A DNA stretch of 64,000 bases from Membranihabitans marinus. GTDB lineage: Bacteria; Bacteroidota; Bacteroidia; Chitinophagales; Saprospiraceae. A program made the position numbers and the translations under genes. Numbering within the stretch: the stretch's first letter is position 1; the number at the start of each line of letters is the position of its first letter. Below the pieces are notes generated by a model. That model ran no database searches, was not told the DNA's origin, and saw only the letters and a program-made list of their open reading frames with translations. The stretch lies in assembly GCF_019802045.1 (NCBI RefSeq), contig NZ_JAHVHU010000010.1, forward strand, positions 206,860 to 270,859, given 5' to 3'. Shown in pieces: positions 28,008-37,769 of the stretch.

Positions 28008-29308
28008 ATCGTATCGGAATTTCTTGAGTTTAATAATTGTTCGTATAATTTCTTGACCTCATAGGCCGCATTCTCCCACTTTAGCGTGTAGACTTCCGTT
28101 TGTCCATGCTGCTTAAAAGTATACGTCAATGCCGGGTATTTCAAAATACCATGGATGGCATCGGCAATCGCATCGACATCCCAAAAATCAACTTTTATCG
28201 CATGGTCCAAAATTTCTGCAACACCGGACTGCTTGGAAATAATCACAGGTACGCTGGAGCGCATAGCTTCCAATGGACTAATGCCAAACGGTTCTGAGAC
28301 CGAAGGCATGACATATACATCGCTCATTCGAAACATCATAGGCACATCGTCTCCTTTGAGGAAACCCGTAAAATGAAAGTTCATGGCAATATTGAGCTCG
28401 GCAACCCGACGAACCATTTTATTCATCATATCGCCACTTCCTGCCATCACAAACCGAACATCAGGAACACGCTCGAGAACCTTTTTTGCAGCTTCAATAA
28501 AATATTCCGGCCCTTTTTGATAGGTGATCCTTCCCAGAAAAGTCACTATTTTTTCAGGTGTATTGCGTTTAACCTGGCCCATGTGATCCCCTTCAGAAAA
28601 ATCTACCGCATTGTGCACTGTAAAAACCTTTTCCGGATCAATTCCATACTTATTGATGACGATGTTCCGTGTTAAATTACTGACTGCAATGACCAGATCT
28701 GCGGCTTCCATCCCCATTTTCTCAATTTGGTGGACCACCGGATTAACATTCTCCCCACTTCGATCGTATTCGGTGGCATGAACGTGTATAGCTAAGGGTT
28801 TGCCTGAAGCCTTCTTGGCAGCGATACCCGCTGGATAGGCCAACCAGTCGTGCGCATGTATAATATCAAAATCCTCCTGATGGCCCAGACTTGATCCGAT
28901 CAAGGCATACCGGGACACCTCTCCGAGTAAATCCTTGGTGTATTCTCCAGAAAAAGTAAGCTTTTGATTCCCATGGATGATGTCTTCTGAAGTTTTACTA
29001 ATTGTATCTCCCTCGTGAACTCTTTTGTATTCTTCAGGATCCATATATGGAACCAGAGCGGAGGATACCTCGATATACTTAAAATGATCTTTAAAATATT
29101 TAAGGTCCTGTCGTCGAACAGTGACTGCCACATCTTCTGCGGAAATCAACTTAATTTTGCTTTTCTCTTCATCCCCATGCGTTTTGGGTACCACAAAGAT
29201 GATATCAAGATCCTGTTGCAGCATGCCTTTGGTCAATCCGTAACAAGCCGTTCCCAAACCCCCACTAATATGGGGTGGAAATTCCCATCCAAACATTAGA
29301 ACACGCAT
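28004..29308 (-). CDS. Glycosyltransferase family 4, glycogen-synthase-like
   Basis: GT-B transferase. N-terminal MFGWEFPPHISGGLGTACYG is the acceptor-side glycine loop (KxGGL-like SGGLG); the donor side has FLGRITYQKGPEYFIEAA and the EX7E region VSEPFGISPLEAMRSS. Such enzymes in the GDE-GT4-GH57 cluster are believed to elongate alpha-1,4-glucan from a nucleotide sugar. It starts 3 bases after the debranching-enzyme gene and overlaps GH57, so the three proteins are made together. Annotation as a generic GT4 is safe; glycogen synthase is likely from context. Confidence 0.92.
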   Translation of the reverse strand: MRVLMFGWEFPPHISGGLGTACYGLTKGMLQQDLDIIFVVPKTHGDEEKSKIKLISAEDVAVTVRRQDLKYFKDHFKYIEVSSALVPYMDPEEYKRVHEGDTISKTSEDIIHGNQKLTFSGEYTKDLLGEVSRYALIGSSLGHQEDFDIIHAHDWLAYPAGIAAKKASGKPLAIHVHATEYDRSGENVNPVVHQIEKMGMEAADLVIAVSNLTRNIVINKYGIDPEKVFTVHNAVDFSEGDHMGQVKRNTPEKIVTFLGRITYQKGPEYFIEAAKKVLERVPDVRFVMAGSGDMMNKMVRRVAELNIAMNFHFTGFLKGDDVPMMFRMSDVYVMPSVSEPFGISPLEAMRSSVPVIISKQSGVAEILDHAIKVDFWDVDAIADAIHGILKYPALTYTFKQHGQTEVYTLKWENAAYEVKKLYEQLLNSRNSDTI

Positions 29309-29311
29309 AGT

Positions 29312-31258
29312 TTAATTTTTCTCTTTTTGAACAAATTTCAATATTCGGATAACTTCAGCCACACTCCAGGCTTGTGAGATCGCTCCTTTCGGACGATGAG
29401 GTGGATCACCGTCATAGATTTCAGCGATTGAAGCAATTCCATAGGTGGTCATGTCTTCATTAAACGTATTCATCAGATCATCAGCAAGTTGAAAGGAATC
29501 TTCCCGGCCTCGGACCTTGATGTGGGATGTAAAAAAATGACCGAGCAACCATGGCCACACCGTTCCCTGGTGGTAAGCTTTGTCCCGGTTTCTTTGATCT
29601 CCGTAATATTCACCAATGTAAGCCGGATTTTTAGGTGATAAAGTTCTAAGACCTTTTTTGGTGTACAGCTCAGAACGAATCCGGTCTACCACATGACGTT
29701 GCTCGGAAGGCGGCACTAATGAAAAAGGGAGAGATATAGCGAAAATCTGGTTCGGCCGCATTGCCGTATTTTGTCCTTTGTGATCCACATAGTCCGCGAG
29801 ATACCGGCCTTTATCATACCAAAATACATCCATAAAATGATCCTCGATTAAGCCCGGGATACTCTTCCACTTTTTCACAAAAGATTGATCTCCATTTAAT
29901 TCGGCCATATCCAGCGTAAAACGGATAGCATTGTACCACAGTGCACAAATCTCCACCGCATAACCAGTCCTTGGGGTGACTGGCACCCCGTCTACTACCG
30001 CATCCATCCAGGTCAATGCTACTCCAGATTCGCCCTGCCATATGAGACCGTTATCATCCATGTGTACCGAATAGATGCCACCGTTCCGGTAGGTCGACAA
30101 AATCTTTTTCATGGTTTTACTGTACTTTTTCCAGATCATCGCGGGCTGGTCGTCGACCATCAGGTAGCGCTGCAATACCCAGAAAAACCAAAGCGGTGCA
30201 TCCACGGAATTAAAAAGCACTTTCCCCTTATTTCCCGTATTAGGGAAAAATCCATCTTTCATTTCACTGATCAGGGAATCTAGAACTTTGATGCAGGTCT
30301 CAGTATCACCTAAGCTCAATGTAAGTCCGGGCAACGCAATAAAGGTATCCCGTCCCCATCGACCGAACCAGGGGAACCCGGCCACTACCTGAGTCATTTT
30401 GTCCCTGTGGACAATAAATTGAGAGGCTGCATTTCTCAAACAATTCTCAAAATCATCTTTTGGGGGTCGCAGACTAACTTCTTTTTTAAAATTGGAAGTA
30501 ATGGTACGGGTTTTGACCTCCCCGGTGGAAGCAGAAAATATCAATTGATCACCTTCTTTCAATCCCACCTCAAAGTAACCAGGAACAAGAAGATCTTCAT
30601 GCCCCGGATAACCGCGCGCAATCTCTTCTTTGTATTCTATTTTATGGTACCATTCGGGCGAAGAAATCCAGGACGATTTTTTATTAAGTTGCAGATAAAG
30701 CCGTGGAAACCCTTTATACAATTTAAAAGACACACCGTTTTCAGCTTGCTCATATTTTGTATTGGCTGTCATGTTCGCATGAGTGAGATCGTGCGTTCGC
30801 CGAAACGCTAAAAACGGTTTCATTCGCATCTTTAAGGACGCTGGTGCTTTATCAACCGTATAGCGGATCATTAAATTTTCCTTTTTATGCGCAAATAGGA
30901 GTTCCTTTTTCAGGATTATATTGCCCACTCTGTACCACAAAGTAGGCGTCGGCGCATACTTAAAGTCAATCAAATATTTGTGACCACGGGGACTGTATAT
31001 TTTAGGGTATTTGTGAATTCCAAGATTAAAACTTCGCTCTTCGGTGATGATGGTCTCGTCCAAAGAAGAAAGAAGAACAAAATTCTCATAGTTAAAGGCT
31101 TCCAGCGGTAACACCATCAAACCATGGTATTTCCTCGTATTGCAAAGCGGCAAACTGGTCGACAGATACCCGCCCGCTCGATTGGTACTTAAAATTTCCC
31201 GGTTCAGCGAGTACTCCAAGTTGACAAGCGATTCCTTATCAAAAGATAAATAATCCAT
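29312..31258 (-). CDS. Glycogen debranching enzyme (amylo-alpha-1,6-glucosidase, GH133)
   Basis: Cytoplasmic enzyme that removes alpha-1,6 branches from glycogen. The N-terminal domain (residues ~15-250) begins with STNRAGGYLSTSLPLCNTRK, the bacterial GDE_N signature; the (alpha/alpha)6 catalytic domain has PWFGRWGRDTFIALPGLTL and, later, YHQGTVWPWLLGHF. At 648 residues it has the usual length for the bacterial form without the 4-alpha-glucanotransferase half of eukaryotic debranching enzymes. It is the first gene of the glycogen operon. The minus-strand sequence TATCTTTT near the start is a possible -7 box with one mismatch. Confidence 0.95.
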   Translation of the reverse strand: MDYLSFDKESLVNLEYSLNREILSTNRAGGYLSTSLPLCNTRKYHGLMVLPLEAFNYENFVLLSSLDETIITEERSFNLGIHKYPKIYSPRGHKYLIDFKYAPTPTLWYRVGNIILKKELLFAHKKENLMIRYTVDKAPASLKMRMKPFLAFRRTHDLTHANMTANTKYEQAENGVSFKLYKGFPRLYLQLNKKSSWISSPEWYHKIEYKEEIARGYPGHEDLLVPGYFEVGLKEGDQLIFSASTGEVKTRTITSNFKKEVSLRPPKDDFENCLRNAASQFIVHRDKMTQVVAGFPWFGRWGRDTFIALPGLTLSLGDTETCIKVLDSLISEMKDGFFPNTGNKGKVLFNSVDAPLWFFWVLQRYLMVDDQPAMIWKKYSKTMKKILSTYRNGGIYSVHMDDNGLIWQGESGVALTWMDAVVDGVPVTPRTGYAVEICALWYNAIRFTLDMAELNGDQSFVKKWKSIPGLIEDHFMDVFWYDKGRYLADYVDHKGQNTAMRPNQIFAISLPFSLVPPSEQRHVVDRIRSELYTKKGLRTLSPKNPAYIGEYYGDQRNRDKAYHQGTVWPWLLGHFFTSHIKVRGREDSFQLADDLMNTFNEDMTTYGIASIAEIYDGDPPHRPKGAISQAWSVAEVIRILKFVQKEKN

Positions 31259-31370
31259 AGGTTCTTTGTAGGTTAACTAATTCAGATCTAAAAGATATGA
31301 AATGTTACCATTCTTTCCCCCTATTTCCTTAAAATAATTTTAACAGAAGCGCATGTGAGCATATCGTATT

Positions 31371-31390
31371 AATAAAAACACTTATGTTTT
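31371..31390 (-). terminator. Weak hairpin at the end of the his operon
   Basis: AAAACA (31375-31380) and TGTTTT (31385-31390) form a 6-bp stem with a 4-base loop, overlapping the hisIE stop; on the minus strand TATTAAT follows. Weak, A/T-only apart from one pair, so it may not stop transcription fully before the glycogen operon 130 bases on. Confidence 0.3.
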
Positions 31391-32045
31391 AGTCTTTGGA
31401 AACATGGCGATTTTCCAAAACCTGATAGATCTCATCCAGCGAAATATTTTTATTCACCAATAGGACAGAAAAATGATACAACAAATCTGCTGCCTCTCCT
31501 TTAAATAAGATATCGTTGGAATCTTTGGCCTCGATGACCAGTTCAACCGCTTCCTCTCCTACTTTTTGGGCTATCTTATTAATTCCCTTATCAAAAAGAT
31601 GATTGGTATAGCTTCCCGCCTTTGGATTGTTTTTCCGATCCAATATGATATTCTCTAATTGCTTCAAATCAAATTTTTTATCCAGCGAACGAATATTCCC
31701 GGCCTCTGATCGCTTGGGCTGATCAAAACATGTTCGCTGACCAGTATGACACACTGGTCCCTGAGGTGTAGCCCATACCAATATGGTGTCGTCGTCACAA
31801 TCCAAATAAGCTTCTTTGAAAATCAAAAAGTTTTCAGAGGTCTCGCCCTTGGTCCACAGTCGTTGTTTGGACCGGCTGAAGAAAGTCACCTTTCCTTCAT
31901 CCAGGGTCTTCAATAGGCTGCCGGCATTCATGTATCCGAGCATCAACACCTCCATCGTATCCGGATCCTGTATGATGGCAGGTACCAAACCCTCCCCTTT
32001 GTCAAAATTAACCGCTTCAATATTTTTCTTCGTGATCTTTTTCAT
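31389..32045 (-). CDS. hisIE: Bifunctional phosphoribosyl-AMP cyclohydrolase / phosphoribosyl-ATP pyrophosphatase
   Basis: Second and third steps of histidine synthesis. The N-terminal HisI domain (to ~residue 115) has LGYMNAGSLLKT, SRSKQRLWTKGETS and the metal ligands DCDDDTILV and CHTGQRTCF. The C-terminal HisE domain (from ~125) has NPKAGSYTNHLFDKG and the acidic KVGEEAVELVIEAK. The fused form is common in Bacteroidota. It is the last gene of the operon, 18 bases after hisF. Confidence 0.97.
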   Translation of the reverse strand: MKKITKKNIEAVNFDKGEGLVPAIIQDPDTMEVLMLGYMNAGSLLKTLDEGKVTFFSRSKQRLWTKGETSENFLIFKEAYLDCDDDTILVWATPQGPVCHTGQRTCFDQPKRSEAGNIRSLDKKFDLKQLENIILDRKNNPKAGSYTNHLFDKGINKIAQKVGEEAVELVIEAKDSNDILFKGEAADLLYHFSVLLVNKNISLDEIYQVLENRHVSKD

Positions 32046-32063
32046 ATCGTTGTTTTGAATGGT

Positions 32064-32816
32064 TCATCGAACCGTCACCCCGTGATTAATTAAATATTCT
32101 TTCAAATCCGGTACAGGAACTTCATTGAAGTGAAAAATCGAAGCAGCTAATGCCGCATCGGCGGCACCGGCTTCAAAAAGTTCCAGGAAGTGTTGTTTTT
32201 TGCCTGCTCCACCCGAAGCTATTAACGGAATGCCAAGTTGGTCATTCAATTTTTTTAGTGCTTCCAGCGCAAAGCCTTTTTTCGTCCCATCATGGTCCAT
32301 CGACGTAAAAAGAATCTCTCCGGCACCTCGGTCTTCACACTCGGAAGCCCACTCAAAAAGATCTAAATCTGTTTTTTTAGTACCGCCCGCCGTATGGATA
32401 AACCACTTACCGTCCACCTCACGGGCATCCACAGCTACTACGATACATTGTGCGCCGAAAGCACGGCTGGCTTCATTGATCAGATCAGGATGGTTTACTG
32501 CCGCAGAATTCATAGCAACTTTGTCAGCACCATGCTCCAGGGCCACTCCTATATCTTCGATTGACTTTATCCCACCCCCGATGGTAAACGGAATATTAAT
32601 GTGCTCAGCCACTTTACGCGCCAACTCCGCAATGGTTTTTCGTTTTTCGAGTGTTGCGGTAATATCAAGAAAAACCAGTTCATCGGCCCCTTGTTCACTG
32701 TAACGCATTCCAAGTTCCACCGGATCTCCGGCATCAATCAAATCCACAAAATTGACCCCCTTAACCGTCCGGCCGTTTTTGACATCAAGACAAGGAATAA
32801 TTCGTTTGGCTATCAT
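32064..32816 (-). CDS. hisF: Imidazole glycerol phosphate synthase, cyclase subunit
   Basis: TIM-barrel subunit that joins ammonia from HisH to PRFAR and forms IGP plus AICAR. Catalytic D11 in [16 protein letters not shown] and the second aspartate in [11 protein letters not shown] are both present, with phosphate-binding glycines in TIGGGIKS and ASGGAGK. 250 residues is standard. It overlaps hisA by 4 bases; the two barrels are related by ancient duplication. Confidence 0.97.
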   Translation of the reverse strand: MIAKRIIPCLDVKNGRTVKGVNFVDLIDAGDPVELGMRYSEQGADELVFLDITATLEKRKTIAELARKVAEHINIPFTIGGGIKSIEDIGVALEHGADKVAMNSAAVNHPDLINEASRAFGAQCIVVAVDAREVDGKWFIHTAGGTKKTDLDLFEWASECEDRGAGEILFTSMDHDGTKKGFALEALKKLNDQLGIPLIASGGAGKKQHFLELFEAGAADAALAASIFHFNEVPVPDLKEYLINHGVTVR

Positions 32817-33532
32817 AGGATATAATTTTCTAAATCTTTTAAACTAATGGCTTTTTCATATATGGCTTTGCCAATAATGGTTCCTTCACAGCCTATTTCT
32901 TCCATCTTCAGGACATCATCCATGTGTCGAATCCCACCACTAGCAATCAGTTTGACACCTGGCGTCTCTTTAAGAATAGATTGGTATTTTTCCGTTGAAG
33001 GACCTTGCATCATACCATCTTTATCAATATCAGTACAAAGTACGTATTCGATTCCGCTTTCATGATATTCCCCAATCACTTGCTCGACATTAATATCCGT
33101 TGTTTCCAGCCAGCCTCCTACGGCTATTTTTCCCTTCCGCGCATCCGCTCCAAGCACAACGGCCTCTGAACCATGCTCCCCGAGAATTTCAAAAAACAGT
33201 TCCTTATTCTTAAACGCCAGACTGCCGATCACCGCTTGACGGCCCCCGCACTCCAAAATAATATCGACATCTTTCCGGTTCCGGATCCCTCCTCCAAAAT
33301 CAATTTTCAAATTGGTTTTGGAGACCAGTTTCTCTAATACCCCATAGTTGACAATCTCCCCTGCTTTCGCTCCATCCAGATCAACCAGATGGAGATATTC
33401 AATTCCATGATCCTCAAAAGCTTTTGCCATTTCCAGGGGATCATCATGATAAATGGTTTTCTGATCATAATCACCTTTCACCAACCGAACACACTTCCCG
33501 TCAATAACGTCTATGGCAGGGATAATTCGCAT
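32813..33532 (-). CDS. hisA: ProFAR isomerase (phosphoribosylformimino-AICAR-P isomerase)
   Basis: TIM-barrel isomerase of step four. Catalytic D8 in [20 protein letters not shown] and the partner aspartate in [21 protein letters not shown] are seen, with phosphate loops in [11 protein letters not shown] and [10 protein letters not shown]. 239 residues is usual. It begins 2 bases after hisH and overlaps hisF by 4, consistent with coupled translation in the operon. Confidence 0.97.
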   Translation of the reverse strand: MRIIPAIDVIDGKCVRLVKGDYDQKTIYHDDPLEMAKAFEDHGIEYLHLVDLDGAKAGEIVNYGVLEKLVSKTNLKIDFGGGIRNRKDVDIILECGGRQAVIGSLAFKNKELFFEILGEHGSEAVVLGADARKGKIAVGGWLETTDINVEQVIGEYHESGIEYVLCTDIDKDGMMQGPSTEKYQSILKETPGVKLIASGGIRHMDDVLKMEEIGCEGTIIGKAIYEKAISLKDLENYIL

Positions 33533-33534
33533 AA

Positions 33535-34125
33535 TTATAAGTTTATAAAATTGTTCAATAAAAGCTGCCCCACAACGCCGGATTTCTCCGGGTGAAACTG
33601 GGTGGCCATGTAATTATCGCGGGCAATGGAAGATGCAAAACTCAGCCCATAGGTTGTCTGACCGATGGTACTTTCAGACTGTGCAGCGTAGAAGCTGTGT
33701 ACAAAATAGAAATAAGAATCTTGCGCTATATCTTTAAACAATGGGTGGTCATTGAAGGATACCGTATTCCAGCCCATATGGGGCACCTTCAGTCCAGCTT
33801 TTTCTGGAAACCGTCGAACCGGTAAATCAAATACATTCAAACAATCCACATCACCTTCTTCCGAATGTCGGCACATCAATTGCAAACCAAGACATATACC
33901 CAAGAAAGGTTTATTGTAAGATTGTATCAGTGTATCGAGCTGGTGTTTCTTAAGATGAGCCATCGTTGTACTGGCTTCTCCCACGCCCGGAAAAATGATC
34001 TTTTCAGCATGGTACAGCCGGTCCGGATCATTGGATAATAAAGGCTTCACACCTATCCGATCCAGAGCGAAAAGCACCGATTGAATATTACCGGCGTTGT
34101 AATCGATGACTGCGATTTCTTTCAT
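33535..34125 (-). CDS. hisH: Imidazole glycerol phosphate synthase, glutaminase subunit
   Basis: Class I glutamine amidotransferase that supplies ammonia to HisF. The catalytic triad is C78 in FLGICLGLQLM and the His and Glu of TQFHPEKSG near residue 180. The N-terminal IDYNAGNIQSV and PGVGEAS are family marks. 196 residues is standard. It overlaps hisB by 4 bases. Confidence 0.97.
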   Translation of the reverse strand: MKEIAVIDYNAGNIQSVLFALDRIGVKPLLSNDPDRLYHAEKIIFPGVGEASTTMAHLKKHQLDTLIQSYNKPFLGICLGLQLMCRHSEEGDVDCLNVFDLPVRRFPEKAGLKVPHMGWNTVSFNDHPLFKDIAQDSYFYFVHSFYAAQSESTIGQTTYGLSFASSIARDNYMATQFHPEKSGVVGQLLLNNFINL

Positions 34126-35255
34126 AATTTTCCTTTGGTACTGGCGAGGGTAAGATCATTGGCATTCCGCTGTATCGCTGATTTTATGGCTCGTGCAAAC
34201 GCTTTGAATATAGCTTCGATCTTGTGGTGCTCATTTTCACCGCGGGCATCAATCTGTAAATTGATCCGCGCCTCATCAGAAAATGATTTAAAAAAATGAG
34301 AAAACATCTCGGTGGGGACATTGCCTACATGCTCCCGCTGAAATTCCACGTCCCAGGTAAACCAGGGCCGACCGCCGAAATCCAGCAAAACGAGTGCACG
34401 GCAATCGTCCATGGGAAGTGAAAATCCATACCGGTTCATTCCGATTTTACTTCCGATCGCTTCCCGGAACGCAGCCCCCAGAGCAAGTCCGGTATCTTCG
34501 ATCGTATGGTGTTCATCGATTTCCAAATCACCATCCACCTTCAGTACCAAATCAAGCCCCCCATGTCGAGCGATTTGATCCAGCATATGATCAAAAAAGG
34601 GTAATCCGGTTTGGATGTCTGACTTTCCGCTCCCTTCCAACACCAATGACAGTTCGATACTGGTCTCATGTGTTTCCCGCTCATAGAATACTTTACGCGG
34701 TAAAGTGACCAAAAAATCTCGGATTTCAGACCAGCTGTCCGTCTGAAATGACACGTGCTTCTGCCAATCCTGGTCTCCGGTATCTTGTCCATCAGAAGGG
34801 TCTGTGGACTGGCCCAATAAGATCCCTTGTGCACCTAGGTTTTTTGCAAGTAACATGTCTGTCTTTCGATCACCTATTACAAAGGATTGTGCCAGGTTCC
34901 ATTCCCCATGCATATACTCGGTCAACAGTGCTGTTCCAGGTTTTCGTGTTGGTTTATTCTCTTTTGCAAAGCTTCGGTCTATATGTATATTCCGAAATCG
35001 AATTCCCTCGTTCTCCAGGATTTTAAGCAACATATTTTGAGGTCCCCAAAAAGTATCTTCGGGAAAGGAATCGGTACCCAAACCATCCTGATTGGTGACC
35101 ATCACCAATTCGTAGGTTTGCAAAGCCACGATGTCCTTGAGGGCTGAGATTGCACCGGGGACCATCTCAAATTTTTCAAAAGAGTCTACTTGATAATCAT
35201 GCGGTGGTTCCTGGAGCAACACGCCATCCCGGTCGATAAAGAGAAGCTTTTTCAT
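34122..35255 (-). CDS. hisB: Bifunctional histidinol-phosphatase / imidazoleglycerol-phosphate dehydratase
   Basis: Steps six and eight of the pathway in one chain. Residues 1-165 form the HAD phosphatase with the nucleophile motif FIDRDGVL and the late GDRKTDMLLAKN. Residues ~185-377 are the IGP dehydratase, with metal-binding FFDHMLDQIARHGG, DEHHTIEDTGLALG and later ENEHHKIEAIFKAFARA. The fusion means no separate histidinol-phosphatase gene is needed. The start overlaps the hisC stop by one base. Confidence 0.97.
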   Translation of the reverse strand: MKKLLFIDRDGVLLQEPPHDYQVDSFEKFEMVPGAISALKDIVALQTYELVMVTNQDGLGTDSFPEDTFWGPQNMLLKILENEGIRFRNIHIDRSFAKENKPTRKPGTALLTEYMHGEWNLAQSFVIGDRKTDMLLAKNLGAQGILLGQSTDPSDGQDTGDQDWQKHVSFQTDSWSEIRDFLVTLPRKVFYERETHETSIELSLVLEGSGKSDIQTGLPFFDHMLDQIARHGGLDLVLKVDGDLEIDEHHTIEDTGLALGAAFREAIGSKIGMNRYGFSLPMDDCRALVLLDFGGRPWFTWDVEFQREHVGNVPTEMFSHFFKSFSDEARINLQIDARGENEHHKIEAIFKAFARAIKSAIQRNANDLTLASTKGKL

Positions 35256-36307
35256 TATTTACAAAGAATTTTAATTTGTTTCATAAACTGATCATTCTCC
35301 GCTTCGGTGCCTATCGTGACGCGCAGACAGTCTTTACAGAGCGGTACATTGGTCCGGTTGCGAACGATGATACCCTTTTCCTGCAATCCGGAGAAAATTT
35401 CCTGTGAATTTTGGATACGAAATAGAATAAAATTAGCTTCCGAGGGAAATACATCTTCTACAGCATCCAGTGATTCCAAAAAGTGAAACACCCGGTCCCG
35501 TTCTTGAAGGATTTTACTGACCTCCTTTCGCACTTCATCGGCCTTCTCCAATTGTTCACTCAGATATTTCTGAGTAAATTCATTGACGTTATAAGGTGGC
35601 TTCACAGCATTCATCAAATCGATGATCCAGGGGGATGAAAATGCCAGGCCACATCGCAATCCAGCCATTCCCCATGCTTTGCTAAAGGTTTGTAAGACCA
35701 CCAGATTATCATAATCTTGCAACATACTCACCATGGACGCTTCCTTGGAAAAATCAATATAAGCTTCATCAACGACTACGATACCATCAAATCGATTGAG
35801 AATATTGATCATAATTTGTTGGTCCTGGACATTTCCGGATGGATTATTCGGGCTGCAAATCCATAGTATACGATCATGGGCATCCATGTTATCAAAGAGC
35901 CGATCTTCATTGATCTCAAATGATTCTGTCAGCAAGGTCGTATGCACTTCCACATCATTAATATCTGCAGCCACCCGGTACATTCCATAGGTTGGTTCCA
36001 GTACATGGATAGCATCCTGGCCCGGGGTACAAAAGATCCGAATCAAAAGGTCGATCGGCTCATCGCTCCCATTTCCTATAAAAATAGTTTCCGGTGTAGT
36101 GCCCTTTAACTTGCCTATTTTCTTCTTTAGATCCCATTGCAACGGGTCCGGATATCGGTTGTACATATGGTAATCAAACGGATTTTCATTGGCATCAAGA
36201 TGCACACTGGCATGTCCGCTAAATTCGTGGCGTGCTGAAGAATACGGTGTTAGTTTTTTAATGTTGTCCCTGACCAACTTGTAATATTCCTTGTTTTTTC
36301 CCATCAT
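35255..36307 (-). CDS. hisC: Histidinol-phosphate aminotransferase
   Basis: Fold-type I PLP enzyme that converts imidazole acetol phosphate to histidinol phosphate. DANENPF near the N-terminus, the Asn/Pro block CSPNNPSGN, the aspartate in VVVDEAYIDF and the PLP lysine in LQTFSKAWGMAGLRCG are all visible. 350 residues is normal. It follows hisD by 17 bases. Confidence 0.97.
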   Translation of the reverse strand: MMGKNKEYYKLVRDNIKKLTPYSSARHEFSGHASVHLDANENPFDYHMYNRYPDPLQWDLKKKIGKLKGTTPETIFIGNGSDEPIDLLIRIFCTPGQDAIHVLEPTYGMYRVAADINDVEVHTTLLTESFEINEDRLFDNMDAHDRILWICSPNNPSGNVQDQQIMINILNRFDGIVVVDEAYIDFSKEASMVSMLQDYDNLVVLQTFSKAWGMAGLRCGLAFSSPWIIDLMNAVKPPYNVNEFTQKYLSEQLEKADEVRKEVSKILQERDRVFHFLESLDAVEDVFPSEANFILFRIQNSQEIFSGLQEKGIIVRNRTNVPLCKDCLRVTIGTEAENDQFMKQIKILCK

Positions 36308-36324
36308 TTATCTTTCAATAAAAC

Positions 36325-37632
36325 TTATGAATTTACCGTTTCATCCAAATATTTCAATCGAACATCAACGGCATTTCGATGCGCATCCAGGGATTCTGCA
36401 TCTGCCAGCAACTGCAGGGTTCCGGACAGTTTTTTCAATCCGTCCTGCGTGAGTTCCTGGAAGGTAATCTTTTTCACAAAAGAATCCAGAGAAACCCCCG
36501 AATGCATCCGCGCGTATCCGTTTGTTGGCAAGGTATGATTGGTGCCGGAAGCATAATCACCTGCTGTTTCAGGGCTATAAGGCCCTACAAAGACAGATCC
36601 GGCGTGTTGTATATCACTTAGATCATAATGATGCCGTTCTCGTTGTATAATCAAATGTTCAGGTCCGTAATCATTGATTAATTGGATCGCAGACACCCGA
36701 TCGGCTACCACAATCGGACTGTGTTCCAATGCCGCATCAATGGTCGATTCCCGACTGAGGTGACTTTTTTGTTGCCCTACAGCTCGATTGACTTTTTCCG
36801 CAAAAGTTTTGCTTTCACATATTAATACCGCCTGGCTATCGGGTCCATGCTCAGCCTGTGCCAGTAAATCTGCTGCGACGAAGTCAGGATTAGCCTGATC
36901 ATCGGCCCAAACGAGAACCTCCGATGGCCCTGCCGGCATATCAATGGCAGTGCCCGCAGACTGAACCATCATTTTTGCTTCCGTGACGTATTGATTGCCG
37001 GGACCAAATATTTTGTCGACCTTCGGAATGGATTCTGTGCCATAGGCCATCGCTGCAATGGCCTGGCTTCCACCCACCCGATATACCTCGCGGATGCCAC
37101 AAAGTGAGGCTGCATAAAGAATTGCCGGATGGATCTGTCCATGTGCATCTGGCGGTGAACACAAGATGATTTGTCGACATCCGGCCAATACAGCAGGAAC
37201 ACCCAACATAAGAACGGTAGATATGAGTGGCGCTCTCCCGCCGGGGATATAAAGCCCCACCGATTCGATCGGACGACTTTCCCGCCAGCACGTAACCCCG
37301 CTGGAAGTCTCTACCTTTCTGACCTCCTCCACCTGACTCTGGTGAAATTTTTCAATATTTCGTTTTGCAGTACGAAGTGCTTTCTTCAAATCCTTATCAA
37401 TCAATAGCATGGCTGCTTCGATTTCGGCATCGTGCACCTGAATGGAATGAATAGCAACCCCATCCAGTTTTTCAGTCAATTCAAAAAGGGCTTTATCACC
37501 CCGTGTCTTCACCTGCTCCATTATTTGATCAACGCTATTCCTTAATTGAGCAAATGAAGTTCCTTGCATTCCGGCGGGCCTTTTTACGGCTTTTTGAGCC
37601 TCTTCCCGAGAAAGTTTTTCCAGTATTTTCAT
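36325..37632 (-). CDS. hisD: Histidinol dehydrogenase
   Basis: Zinc- and NAD-dependent enzyme that oxidises histidinol to histidine in two steps. Family blocks include SVGLYIPGGRAPLISTVLM, FGPGNQYVTEAK, ADDQANPDFVAADLLAQAEHG, DYGPEHLII and SGTNHTLPTNG, which supply the zinc and substrate ligands. 435 residues is normal. The gap of 137 bases to hisG, unusual for this tight operon, contains a dispersed repeat (37682-37744). Confidence 0.97.
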   Translation of the reverse strand: MKILEKLSREEAQKAVKRPAGMQGTSFAQLRNSVDQIMEQVKTRGDKALFELTEKLDGVAIHSIQVHDAEIEAAMLLIDKDLKKALRTAKRNIEKFHQSQVEEVRKVETSSGVTCWRESRPIESVGLYIPGGRAPLISTVLMLGVPAVLAGCRQIILCSPPDAHGQIHPAILYAASLCGIREVYRVGGSQAIAAMAYGTESIPKVDKIFGPGNQYVTEAKMMVQSAGTAIDMPAGPSEVLVWADDQANPDFVAADLLAQAEHGPDSQAVLICESKTFAEKVNRAVGQQKSHLSRESTIDAALEHSPIVVADRVSAIQLINDYGPEHLIIQRERHHYDLSDIQHAGSVFVGPYSPETAGDYASGTNHTLPTNGYARMHSGVSLDSFVKKITFQELTQDGLKKLSGTLQLLADAESLDAHRNAVDVRLKYLDETVNS

Positions 37633-37681
37633 GGATTATCTGGTTTACGTAAACCCAAAATCAATTCATTTTAAAATTCCC

Positions 37682-37744
37682 ACTCTACCTCCTTGTCCGC
37701 CGAAGCTGCGAATTCCTTCGAAGCGTAGGAGAAAACCTCTACCT
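37682..37744 (+). repeat. Dispersed repeat copy between hisG and hisD
   Basis: Contains CTTGTCCGCCGAA and, 17 bases later, GTAGGAGAAAACCTCTACC; the same word pair is found in the AXE1-like gene (12650-12700). The middle part CCGAAG/CTTCG can form a short hairpin. It splits hisG from hisD and is oriented against transcription of the operon. Confidence 0.45.
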
Positions 37745-37769
37745 TTATCTTAACCTGTGCCTTAATCGA

